A stretch of DNA of 57,854 bases. Source: Flavobacterium sp. (GTDB lineage: Bacteria > Bacteroidota > Bacteroidia > Flavobacteriales > Flavobacteriaceae). Below, piece after piece: positions 39,647-47,868 of the stretch. The notes beneath the pieces are model-generated. The model was given only the letters and a program-made list of their open reading frames with translations, made no database searches and was not told the origin of the DNA. The stretch covers positions 1 through 57,854 of the forward strand of contig NZ_JAHEBT010000057.1 of assembly GCF_024642105.1 (NCBI RefSeq), written 5' to 3'. The stretch's first letter is position 1. Every line of letters begins with the position of its first letter. Both the position numbers and the translations under genes were made by a program.

Positions 39647-40888
39647 TTGTGCGCTTGTTTTAGTCATAGTTAAGTTCATTGTCAACTTATCTTTGAGTAT
39701 TTTCATGTCCTCGCTTACTTTTCTGTCTAAGACCTTAGCATAGTGCTGGGTGGTGCGTAGGTTTTTGTGTCCTAGCATTTTGCTCACGCTTTCTATGGGT
39801 ACGCCGTTAGTGAGGGTTACCGTTGTGGCAAAGGTGTGTCGAGCAATGTGAAAGGTGAGTTCTTTGTTGATCTCGCAAATTGCAGCTATTTCTTTTAAGT
39901 AGGCGTTCATCTTTTGGTTGGATAGAATAGGGAGGAGCTTGTCCTCGTTGTTGCTCTGTGGGTGGTTTTCGTATTTGTCAATGATCATTTGCGTTACTGG
40001 AAGTATGGGAATTTTTGAGGCGCTTTCTGTTTTTTGGCGGTGGGTAAATATCCACTGTTCTCCATCAATACCGTGGCTTATGTGCGACTTTGTTAGGTTT
40101 TTGACATCAATGTAGGCTAAACCGGTAAAGCAGCTAAAAAGGAAGATATCGCGTACTAGTGAGAGTCTTTCGGTTTTGAATTCTTTTTCAATTATGGATT
40201 GAATCTCTGCTTCGGTGAGATACACTCGTTCTACTTCTTTGACTTTGGCTTTGTAATTGGCAAATGGATTTTTATCCAGCCAGTCGTTGGCCAAGCATAT
40301 CTTGATGATTTTATTGAAGTTCTTGATGTACTTGACTGCGGTATTGTTGTTGCAGTTTCTCACGCTACGAAGCCAGAACTCGTAATCTGTGATAAAAGCG
40401 TGGTCAATCTTAGTAATGTCAATGTCGGATATGTTGTATTTCCACTGCATGAACTCAATGGTGTGTTTTAACGAGGTGGTGTAGCGTTCTAATGTACCTG
40501 GCGCGTATTCTTTTCCAATGAGCTCTTTTATCTTCTTGTTGTGGTCTTGGAAGATGGTTACGAGCATGCGTTTGGTTTCGGATAAACCAAATAATTCATT
40601 CTTCAGATTCTCTGAAGTAATACTAATGTCTTTTTTGATCAGTTTCTTCTCAGCGGCTAGAATTTGACTTTTTAGGTAATCAAGATGACTATTGATTGTT
40701 CTAGCTTCATCGGTAGTGCCTTTGACTTTGCTTCCTTCTGAAGACCATTTATCAGGACTGATGTATTTGTTGGTGCTAAACTCAAATCGTTTTACATTGA
40801 CTGTAACTCGGGTGTAGATGGGGCAAACTCCTAGATTGTTCGCTTTCGCTCTCTTGATGTAGAAGAGAATGGATACAGATGTGTTCAT
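39623..40888 (-). CDS. int: Tyrosine recombinase, integrase of the 28.8-kb element
   Basis: 421 residues. N-terminal arm-binding domain of the Bacteroidota type (SILFYIKRAKANNLGVCPIY, FSTNKYISPDKWSSEGSKVK), core-binding SAM-like domain (about 110-215) and catalytic domain. Catalytic HxxR in FHIARHTFATT, then MLGHKNLRTTQHYAKV with the late His and nucleophile Tyr. The position of the first catalytic Arg reads TGLAYIDV, that is Ala, as in many Bacteroidota recombinases. The last codons (SQPKINP) overlap the IS1 transposase end, so the original C-terminus may have changed. The gene lies 200 bp inside the right 75-bp repeat. Confidence 0.9.
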   Translation of the reverse strand: MNTSVSILFYIKRAKANNLGVCPIYTRVTVNVKRFEFSTNKYISPDKWSSEGSKVKGTTDEARTINSHLDYLKSQILAAEKKLIKKDISITSENLKNELFGLSETKRMLVTIFQDHNKKIKELIGKEYAPGTLERYTTSLKHTIEFMQWKYNISDIDITKIDHAFITDYEFWLRSVRNCNNNTAVKYIKNFNKIIKICLANDWLDKNPFANYKAKVKEVERVYLTEAEIQSIIEKEFKTERLSLVRDIFLFSCFTGLAYIDVKNLTKSHISHGIDGEQWIFTHRQKTESASKIPILPVTQMIIDKYENHPQSNNEDKLLPILSNQKMNAYLKEIAAICEINKELTFHIARHTFATTVTLTNGVPIESVSKMLGHKNLRTTQHYAKVLDRKVSEDMKILKDKLTMNLTMTKTSAQSQPKINP

Positions 40889-41000
40889 TATTGGTGACCT
40901 TAAAGTTAGTATTAAATTTATTCGATTTAATAGCTACTTACAAGATGTGCATTTTTTGTATATGCTACTGAACACCTTGTGAGTAGTGGTGTCTTCGTTG

Positions 41001-41049
41001 CGAGGTGTCACTTGTTTTTGTTTTTTGTAGTGACTCCTCGAAAGACACC
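41001..41049. repeat. Candidate integrase arm-type sites, right end
   Basis: CGAGGTGTCACTT (41001-41013) is the exact inverse of 12431-12443. TGACTCCTCG (41031-41040) matches 12446-12454 directly, and CGAAAGACACC (41039-41049) is a further related word. They lie between int and the 75-bp repeat. Confidence 0.5.
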
Positions 41050-41088
41050 TAAACTTTGAGATTTAATGAATAATTTGATATAGCCATA

Positions 41089-41163
41089 AAAGAAAAAACC
41101 CACTAAATTGTTGAATTTAGTGGGTTTTAGAGCCTTTTGCTTTTCAGCCAGCGGAGAAAGAGG
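41089..41163. repeat. Right attachment-site repeat of the integrated element (75 bp)
   Basis: Perfect copy of 12299-12373, including the hairpin. It marks the right boundary of the element. Confidence 0.88.
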
Positions 41164-41369
41164 TTCTTTCGTATGTCGCTTCAAGCCAATGTTTTCAGTA
41201 CTTTATAGAGCTAAATTTTACAGGGTACCAAATAGGGCACCGACTGATTAGAAACTTTCTACAGTATAACTATACAAATTTACTTTTTTTTGTCTAAAAA
41301 GAAAAGATAAATATCTATAATTCAATTTTATTATTTAAATTCGTAATGCTCTTTTAGTATTTAAGTCTT

Positions 41370-41405
41370 TTTGGCAATGTATTAAAAAATTATAATATAC
41401 ATTTG
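41370..41405 (+). promoter_or_regulatory. Candidate promoter of the three-gene operon
   Basis: TACATTTG (41398-41405) fits TAnnTTTG; TTTG at 41370-41373 could be the -33 box, but the gap of 24 bp is long. It lies 29 bp before ATG 41435. Confidence 0.4.
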
Positions 41406-41434
41406 CAAAAAATACGTTTTAATTACATAATAAA

Positions 41435-42070
41435 ATGGAAGTATCTTTAACGGTTAAAAATATAGTTATTGTTGGTGAATTTCAACCATCTAGATTTGAC
41501 AAGTATTATTTTTTAAAAAACCAAATTTTTGAAGAAGGGGATATCTTAGAAACTTCAATTTTTAGTTCAGAATTTTCAGTTGTGAGGACAAATCTGTTTA
41601 ATTTAACGGTTTTGAATAATCAAATTATTTTAAATGAGAACGAACCTAAAGATGAAGATTTTATTTCAGAAATAATTTCTAAGATTGTTAAAACTATTGA
41701 ATTTAAAGCTAGTGGTTTTGGTATAAATCTTCATTGGTATATTTTTTCTGAGAATGATACAAATAGATTGTCTAAAGAATATTTTTATAATGAAAATAGT
41801 GTAATTAATCAATACTTTATTGATGGTAATGTAAGTTATGGTACTTATATGAGTAAAGATTTTGGTAATTCTAGAATGAAATTAGATATTAAACCTGCAA
41901 CAGTAACTAAAATTGAAACTGGACAGGAGCAAACAATTATTGCATTTTCATTTAATTTTCATACAGATTTAAATACAGAAAATTTTAAGGTTAATATAAT
42001 GAAGTCATTAAGTGAAATTAATGAATATACAGAAGAAACTAAAAAAATAGTAAAATTATATGCAAAATAA
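41435..42070 (+). CDS. Unknown protein, first gene of a three-gene operon
   Basis: 211 residues, no signal peptide or membrane helix. Mixed alpha/beta: KNIVIVGEFQPSRFDKYYFL, a strand-rich centre (FGINLHWYIFSENDTNRLS) and a C-terminal amphipathic part (FNFHTDLNTENFKVNIMKSL). The family is not recognised; it could be a scaffold or antitoxin-like component. It overlaps the next gene by 11 bp (ATG 42060 lies inside its end), so translation is coupled. Just outside the right end of the integrated element and very AT-rich, which suggests accessory DNA. Confidence 0.6.
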   Translation: MEVSLTVKNIVIVGEFQPSRFDKYYFLKNQIFEEGDILETSIFSSEFSVVRTNLFNLTVLNNQIILNENEPKDEDFISEIISKIVKTIEFKASGFGINLHWYIFSENDTNRLSKEYFYNENSVINQYFIDGNVSYGTYMSKDFGNSRMKLDIKPATVTKIETGQEQTIIAFSFNFHTDLNTENFKVNIMKSLSEINEYTEETKKIVKLYAK

Positions 42071-42581
42071 CACTTCTCAATTTATAGAAAAAGAAGCGTT
42101 TACATCATTGCCTTTTAACGCTAATTATCGACCAACAAATGGTTCAAGTTCAGAGTTTGTTGGTAGTTTTATTATTGCTACAACCGAAAATAATCAATTT
42201 GATTCAGTACAGGGTTTTTTAACTCCTCAAATTAAAAGTTGGTTAAATGGGTTTAGTAGAAGTGAATCTAAGGAAGAATTATACATAACAGCTATTGATA
42301 ATTTATTAAAAAAAGTAGATTATCTTAATCTTACAATTGAGTTAGATCAAGAGTTGATTACCGAGGATGAATTTGACCATGAATTAGAAAAGAATGAAGA
42401 CAATTACTTAATTACTGTTAATCAAAATTTCAAACCAACTGATTTCGATTTAGTAGTTTCAATTACCAATAGATTAAAAAATAGAAAATTCTCTAGTGAT
42501 GAAATTTCTGAATTATTTTCAATTGATATTGAAAAAGTTGAAGAATTTATAGATTATCATAATCATAAATTTCTTTTGTAA
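42060..42581 (+). CDS. Unknown protein, second gene of the operon
   Basis: 173 residues, acidic. Regions include FVGSFIIATTENNQFDSVQG, SWLNGFSRSESKEELYITAI and a helical C-terminus (SDEISELFSIDIEKVEEFID) that could form a small helical bundle or a degenerate helix-turn-helix. No known motif. It starts within the first gene and is followed by the third gene 1 bp after its stop codon. Function unknown. Confidence 0.6.
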   Translation: MQNNTSQFIEKEAFTSLPFNANYRPTNGSSSEFVGSFIIATTENNQFDSVQGFLTPQIKSWLNGFSRSESKEELYITAIDNLLKKVDYLNLTIELDQELITEDEFDHELEKNEDNYLITVNQNFKPTDFDLVVSITNRLKNRKFSSDEISELFSIDIEKVEEFIDYHNHKFLL

Positions 42582-42582
42582 T

Positions 42583-43005
42583 ATGAAGCATGTTCATTTT
42601 AACTCTTCAATTGAGTGTGCTTCAGCAATAATAATATCTAGAAAGATTACTCCATCATCCTATATGGTTATTAATAAAATAGGTAAGTGCAGAACATTTA
42701 AATGTTCTAGGAATAGTGAAGCTGTTATCCTTAAGGAATTGGATCCTAAAGAAGCGTATCATAACATACACTCTTGTTTAGATTTGAACGACAAACTAGA
42801 GAGTGAGGATATTTTTCTAGCAATCAATTGTAAAAAATCTCCAAAAATTGAATTGATTAATCATACTGGTAGGCATAAAGCTCAAGCCTGTAATACATCT
42901 GAGTATACTTTTGCGAAAGTTTCAAAACAATTTCCTAATATAGCTGATTTAAATCCACAAAAAAATATTGTTTTGCTAGAAAATATTGAGCTTTTAGAAG
43001 AATAG
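42583..43005 (+). CDS. Unknown protein, third gene of the operon
   Basis: 140 residues with six cysteines, basic N-terminus (MKHVHFNSSIECASAIIISR), a central charged part (ECASA..., KCRTFKCSRNSEAVILKELD) and HTGRHKAQACNTSEYTFAKV. The Cys/His residues could bind metal, but their spacing fits no family I know. Translation follows the second gene almost without gap. The recombinase at 43023 converges on it with an 17-bp gap. Confidence 0.58.
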   Translation: MKHVHFNSSIECASAIIISRKITPSSYMVINKIGKCRTFKCSRNSEAVILKELDPKEAYHNIHSCLDLNDKLESEDIFLAINCKKSPKIELINHTGRHKAQACNTSEYTFAKVSKQFPNIADLNPQKNIVLLENIELLEE

Positions 43006-43022
43006 TTTACTAATTATTTTTT

Positions 43023-43586
43023 TTACAAATTCATATAAATATCATCTAGCTCTTCCTGTCTAATTCCTAAGTATCGTTTTGTTATCGCTGGTGAAGAGTG
43101 ATTGAATAGCTCACTAAGATATAACAACGCTTTGTCGGTTTCATTGTTATTTGACCATACTTGACGACCAAAAGTCTTTCTAAGGCTATGTGTTGATACT
43201 GCCAAAGACTTAGAACCAAAGACCTCTTTTAGTTTACGGTTAACGTATTGTTTAGATAGCACCGTATTTTGATTTGATGTAAATACATAACCCTCAATGT
43301 TTGGGTTTCTCTCTTTAAGTAATTTAAAAGCAGTCTTGACGTTGTCATTTAATTTGATAATACGTTTTTTATTCGTCTTAGATTCCATCAACGATATTGA
43401 ATCACTATTTAGGTCTTCTACTTTTAGTTTTAGAATGTCGGAGATTCTTAAACCTGTGTTGATACCAAACACAACTAGGAACCCCAATTTATAGTTGCTA
43501 TCGGTTTTAATGATTTTCATTGCTTTGTTTAACGTTGCGTCAAAATTCAAGTAGTCGCTGGTAGTTACGGAATTTTTTAAGCTCAT
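43023..43586 (-). CDS. Minimal tyrosine recombinase (catalytic domain only)
   Basis: 187 residues, about the size of FimB/FimE-type inversion recombinases. Contains the full set of catalytic residues: Arg in NTGLRISDIL, HxxR in HSLRKTFG, late His in FNHSSPAITKRYLG with the nucleophile Tyr. It lacks the long N-terminal arm and core domains of integrases. Upstream (43.65-43.76 kb) lie three copies of AGTGAAACT in both orientations, which are possible recombination or binding sites. It may invert a nearby segment or be the remnant of an integrative element next to the unknown operon. Confidence 0.82.
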   Translation of the reverse strand: MSLKNSVTTSDYLNFDATLNKAMKIIKTDSNYKLGFLVVFGINTGLRISDILKLKVEDLNSDSISLMESKTNKKRIIKLNDNVKTAFKLLKERNPNIEGYVFTSNQNTVLSKQYVNRKLKEVFGSKSLAVSTHSLRKTFGRQVWSNNNETDKALLYLSELFNHSSPAITKRYLGIRQEELDDIYMNL

Positions 43587-44127
43587 GACGAATTATTTTT
43601 GATTTGAAGTAAAGATAGCGATTAAAAGTTTCATAAACAAACTAAAATTAATAAAAGTGAAACTATTATTAATTATCAAACACTCAAAATTACGTAAGTA
43701 CTTTGTTTGCAATAGTTTATATAAAACAAAAAGTTTCACTATTATTATAAGTGAAACTTTATGGTTGTTAAAAAAATGATATAAAATAACTCTGTCGAAT
43801 TTTGAAGATTAATTATTCTTTTAATTCTAGTAGATGTTTTTTGGATTAAAAACGGGGGGGGTAGGGTAAAATGAACCCCCAGTTAGGGTGCCATTTTTCA
43901 AGATGGTAACGGGTGTTAACATATAAAATTAATTTTTGCAAGTAACTTAAAATATATCTTTTTTACTATATATTATATATGTTATGCTAGAAGTTTAAAT
44001 TTCTAGTTGGTCATTCATCAATATATAGCCTTAATCTACATAGAGCCGGACATTCTAATTCATAATTTGTTTAAGTTATTTTTTTATAGTAATTCTGCCA
44101 ATTCAATATTTAATCATTTTCATTTTG
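43587..44127. other. 541-bp intergenic region with inverted repeats
   Basis: No gene seen. AGTGAAACT occurs at 43656-43664, inverted at 43732-43740 and direct again at 43750-43758. A run of seven G's or more follows at about 43853. Confidence 0.6.
43730..43760. repeat. Perfect inverted repeat AAAGTTTCACT...AGTGAAACTTT
   Basis: 11-bp arms (43730-43740 and 43750-43760) with a 9-base loop. Another AGTGAAACT lies at 43656-43664. Upstream of the minimal recombinase gene. Confidence 0.7.
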
Positions 44128-44472
44128 ATGGATCCGGAGAATTTATTTTTCATTAATGACAAAGGCAAAAGGATTGACAGTAATTCTTCATACAAAGTAA
44201 TCCTTAAAGAAATTCACTGGCTGGGCATAAACACTTCCAATATCACAATTAATGAGTTGCTAGATGAGTTGGATTTAAAATTGGCTATCAAGCACAATCT
44301 GATAGTTCAGGACAAAACTTATTTAGAACAACTTAGAGAATATAGTCAATTTCACAACCAAATTAGGGTTTTGTACAAACACATAATTGCTGATGCGTTT
44401 AATCTGTATTCTTATGATGAAGACAAAATGCCAAATGAAATCAAGCGTACATTTACTAGTAAATACATTTAG
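44128..44472 (+). CDS. Small unknown protein
   Basis: 114 residues from ATG 44128. Soluble and mainly helical: SSYKVILKEIHWLGINTSNI, TINELLDELDLKLAIKHNLI, then EQLREYSQFHNQIRVLYKHI. No recognised family. It stands alone between the recombinase region and the convergent AraC-type regulator gene (42 bp apart). Codon use and absence of stops support coding, but only moderately. Confidence 0.5.
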   Translation: MDPENLFFINDKGKRIDSNSSYKVILKEIHWLGINTSNITINELLDELDLKLAIKHNLIVQDKTYLEQLREYSQFHNQIRVLYKHIIADAFNLYSYDEDKMPNEIKRTFTSKYI

Positions 44473-44513
44473 GTATAAATTTGATTTGTTATAGATTGGA
44501 CACATGATCAGCT

Positions 44514-45713
44514 TTATTCTATTTTTATTTTTTTCTTGCTATTAACCCCTATAAACTCTCTAGGTGTCATTCCAGTATTTTCCTTGAATATTGTATAAAA
44601 ATTAGATCGTGTTTTGAAACCAGATTGCTCCCCAATTGCTTCAATTGTTAAGCGCTCTTTTGCATCTGTATTTAATAAGTCTATTGCATGTTTCACTCGT
44701 AATTCAGCTCTCATTTTATAGAATGTAGTTTTAAATATTGTATTAAAACAATATGAAACATGACTTTCAGGCACTTGTAGCGAATTAGAAATCGAAGTAA
44801 TTGAAAAATCTGGATCTAGATAGGGTTTTTCCTTTTCTATAAAGATTTTTATTTTTTCTGATAACTCATCTAATGGGTCTGGGTTAAAATCTGATTCACT
44901 ACTATCTATTTCTATTTCCTTCCTTTTTTTTGTTTTCAATTCTTTTAAATAAATTTTTCGAGGAATTCCATAAAGTATATTGGGAAATAATAATAATGAA
45001 AATGTTAATATAAAGAATGTAATAGAACCAATTAAGTGCAGATTATAACTGTTACTATATACGTCTTTTGGTGATTTATTGATAAAGATTATGGTTATTA
45101 ACAGAAAGTAAATCGCTATAACCAATGAACAAATCAATACGATACTAAGCCATCTTAACTGAATAGAAAAGTTTTCCTTGATTGATGTGTTTTCCTCTTT
45201 CTTTTGAAAAACAGCTTTAAAAACTAAATAGCCGCAGTATGAAGTATATATAATAAACGCACCGATTCGGATAAAAAAGCGTTGTTCTAAATTGAAAAAA
45301 ATGTTTGCATTTTCATTAGCTACAGTTCCAACATTAGCTATTAATAGCTCAGCATTTTTTAACTTAAGTTCAAAGGGAAGTAAAACAAAAGGTATTATAC
45401 CAATAGCATGAATAACAGCTGGTATAAAGTGCCAAATATCTTTTTTTTCTAATCGGGAGTTATTATGTATTACCCCTCTAGTGTAAAATAAAAGCAGAGG
45501 ACCCAGCAATAAGTATAATGGTGTAAAATGATTGTAAATAATTGCTAACCAAAATTTATCTTGACCAAACAACACCAAATGATGTGTTGTATAATACAAA
45601 GAAAAAAGTATTAAAAATAGTGAAAGGTAAATAGATGTTTTATTGGTTTTATAATTATTAAAATATAAAACCAACGCTAGTAAAAAAATAGAAATAGAGA
45701 TGTATAACAGCAT
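44514..45713 (-). CDS. AraC-family regulator with N-terminal membrane domain
   Basis: 399 residues. About seven hydrophobic helices in the first 255 residues (ISISIFLLALVLYF ... SITFFILTFSLLLFPNIL), then a charged linker and a C-terminal AraC/HTH_18 DNA-binding domain (about 300-390: FSITSISNSLQVPESHVSYC; IEAIGEQSGFKTRSNFYTIF; ENTGMTPREFIG). Such membrane-bound AraC-type regulators are common in Bacteroidota and sense external or membrane signals. It is divergent from the exported proteins at 45915 and 46226 and may control them. Confidence 0.85.
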   Translation of the reverse strand: MLLYISISIFLLALVLYFNNYKTNKTSIYLSLFLILFSLYYTTHHLVLFGQDKFWLAIIYNHFTPLYLLLGPLLLFYTRGVIHNNSRLEKKDIWHFIPAVIHAIGIIPFVLLPFELKLKNAELLIANVGTVANENANIFFNLEQRFFIRIGAFIIYTSYCGYLVFKAVFQKKEENTSIKENFSIQLRWLSIVLICSLVIAIYFLLITIIFINKSPKDVYSNSYNLHLIGSITFFILTFSLLLFPNILYGIPRKIYLKELKTKKRKEIEIDSSESDFNPDPLDELSEKIKIFIEKEKPYLDPDFSITSISNSLQVPESHVSYCFNTIFKTTFYKMRAELRVKHAIDLLNTDAKERLTIEAIGEQSGFKTRSNFYTIFKENTGMTPREFIGVNSKKKIKIE

Positions 45714-45914
45714 TTTTTGTTTTTTTGCTTCGCAAAACTATAAAAACCAAGCAAATTTGGACTTTTCTGTAGTTGATAATATGTCCTATTGCGCCTATAT
45801 AGGACAAAAGTAGTCCTAATTAGCGATTTTAGGCTAGTACAAAGCGATAATTTTGTGAGTTAAGTTTACCAACATCATTTGGGAAACGATTAATTACCCC
45901 ACAAATTAGTAGCT

Positions 45915-46196
45915 ATGATATTGAAAAAATCTTTTTTCTCAAAACCAGTATTGCAAATTACTTTCACTTTTTTATTGTTGTTTAGTTGTCATTTTGCAAG
46001 TGCACAATTTCTTATAGTAGATTATCCTTTTAGTGGTATTATGACATACAGATTAGGCGTAAATAGTAATTCCTATTTAGGATCTACTTTAGCCACATTA
46101 AATCCTACAGGTTTATTTACTGATTGCTTATCTAATGAAATTCTAGACGAATTGCATCCAGTTACTATAACAACTTCAGATATTTTCTCTTTTTGA
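45915..46196 (+). CDS. Small exported protein of unknown function
   Basis: 93 residues. Signal peptide about 1-31 (LQITFTFLLLFSCHFASAQ, cleavage after SAQ). The mature part (FLIVDYPFSGIMTYRLGVNS...) has no known domain and ends with DIFSF. It lies 29 bp upstream of the FGE-like protein gene on the same strand, so both are probably co-transcribed. It may be a truncated relative of a longer surface protein. Confidence 0.6.
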   Translation: MILKKSFFSKPVLQITFTFLLLFSCHFASAQFLIVDYPFSGIMTYRLGVNSNSYLGSTLATLNPTGLFTDCLSNEILDELHPVTITTSDIFSF

Positions 46197-46225
46197 TTCA
46201 AAATTTACCTCCCTAAACATTTAAT

Positions 46226-47809
46226 ATGAAATTCAATAAAATATTTTCGACACAATTAATTAGCTCCATAATTTTAAAAAATCTATTCTGCTTTACTGCT
46301 GTACTTTCATTTTTCTTTTCAGTGAATTTTGCTGCTAACGCTAATAACATTCAAATTAATACTGTTTATTTATCTGATAAGAATACAACTTTAGATACTC
46401 AGACTGTCAATTTTAATTTGAGTTGGGAAAATAGCTGGCGTACTACTACTGGACCAAGTAATTGGGATGCTGCTTGGATATTTGTCAAATATCGAAAAAA
46501 CGGTGGAGTTTGGGAGCATGCTAAACTAAAGACGGGGTTAAATCAAACAGCTCCCTCTGGTGCTACTATTGATATACCTTCAGATGCTATGGGTGCATTT
46601 ATTTACCGATCTGTTCCTGGTTCTGGGAATTTTTCTTTAAATAATGTTAAACTTATATGGAATTATGGTTTGAATAGTATAGCTGATGCTGATGTTGTGG
46701 AAATTAAAGTTTTTGCAGTTGAAATGGTTTATGTACCACAAGGAAGCTTTTCTTTAGGAAACTTAATCAATGAAGCAAATAGTTTTAGAGATGGCTCTTG
46801 GGTAAGTGGTTCAACAACTCCTTTTCAAATTTTGTCAGAAGCAGCATTAACTATAGGGAAACAAGCTGGTAATCTTTCTTGGGGAGATGAAACAGTTTCA
46901 TCTTCATTATCTGCATCCTATCCAAAAGGATATTCTGCTTTTTATTGTATGAAGTATGAAATTACTCAAGGTCAATATAGGGATTTTTTGAATCTTCTCA
47001 CAAGACAACAACAAGTTAGTAGGATTAATACATCAATAACTGTGTCTGCAACTTCTGTTACCAATAGGTATGTATTGTGTAATTCTACTGCTCCAAGATC
47101 TAATGATCGAAATGGAATTAAATCACCGGCTAACTTTGAAGCTAATAATCCTATCACTTTTTATTGTGATTTAGATGTTGATGATATTCCTAATGAAAGT
47201 GTAGATGGAGAATGGATTGCATGTAATTATTTGAACTGGCTTGATGGTCTTGCTTATTTGGATTGGTCTGGTTTAAGACCTATGACTGAAATGGAATTTG
47301 AAAAGGCCTGTAGAGGCAATCAAAACCCCGTAATTGGAGAATATGCTTGGGGATCAATTGTACTTACTGACGGAAGTTCAAACATTATTAATCCTGGAGC
47401 TAACAATGAAACAACAAGTATAACAGGTGCTAATGCAGTGTATTGGGATACTACCTTAAGCGGACCTATTCGTGTAGGTGCTTTTGCTCGTGGGGCTACT
47501 ACCCGTCAAGAAGCTGGCGCTACTTACTATGGTATTATGGAAATGAGTGGTAATCTAGTTGAACAAGTTGTAACTGTAGGCAACACAATGGGGCAGAGCT
47601 ATTCATCTATAAATGGAGATGGAGTTTTGTCTGCAACGGGTTCTAGTAATCAAACATCCTGGCCTACAAACACAATTGGAGGAGGTAGTAGAGGAGGTAG
47701 TTCGTTTTCGAGAAATTCGCATTTAAGAGTGTCTGATCGTAATAGTGCTACGACGGTTTATTCACCTAGGTATTCCTCTTATGGATTTCGAGGTGTTCGA
47801 AAGCTATAA
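46226..47809 (+). CDS. Exported protein with formylglycine-generating-enzyme-like (SUMF1) domain
   Basis: 527 residues with a signal peptide. Residues about 45-165 are a beta-rich domain (TVNFNLSWENSWRTTTGPSN; IFVKYRKNGGVWEHAKLK). From about 170 on the SUMF1/FGE-sulfatase fold follows: VEMVYVPQGSFSLGN, FYCMKYEITQGQYRDFLN, GLRPMTEMEFEKACRG, YGIMEMSGNLVEQVVTVG and the C-terminal GGGSRGGSSFSRNSHLRVSD...SSYGFRGVRKL. In Bacteroidota such domains occur in surface and gliding-associated lipoproteins (GldJ/GldK-like), usually with a structural role. The giant adhesin gene follows 59 bp downstream. Confidence 0.82.
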   Translation: MKFNKIFSTQLISSIILKNLFCFTAVLSFFFSVNFAANANNIQINTVYLSDKNTTLDTQTVNFNLSWENSWRTTTGPSNWDAAWIFVKYRKNGGVWEHAKLKTGLNQTAPSGATIDIPSDAMGAFIYRSVPGSGNFSLNNVKLIWNYGLNSIADADVVEIKVFAVEMVYVPQGSFSLGNLINEANSFRDGSWVSGSTTPFQILSEAALTIGKQAGNLSWGDETVSSSLSASYPKGYSAFYCMKYEITQGQYRDFLNLLTRQQQVSRINTSITVSATSVTNRYVLCNSTAPRSNDRNGIKSPANFEANNPITFYCDLDVDDIPNESVDGEWIACNYLNWLDGLAYLDWSGLRPMTEMEFEKACRGNQNPVIGEYAWGSIVLTDGSSNIINPGANNETTSITGANAVYWDTTLSGPIRVGAFARGATTRQEAGATYYGIMEMSGNLVEQVVTVGNTMGQSYSSINGDGVLSATGSSNQTSWPTNTIGGGSRGGSSFSRNSHLRVSDRNSATTVYSPRYSSYGFRGVRKL

Positions 47810-47868
47810 ATTATCTTGTTAAATCAATTGTTTTTATAAAAATTACAACTATTACATCACTAAAAATT

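Larger units (their letters stand above)
40889..41434. other. 546-bp intergenic region holding the right end of the element
   Basis: Contains the right arm-type repeats (41001-41040), the right 75-bp repeat (41089-41163) and a promoter-like box for the next operon. No gene seen. Confidence 0.7.
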
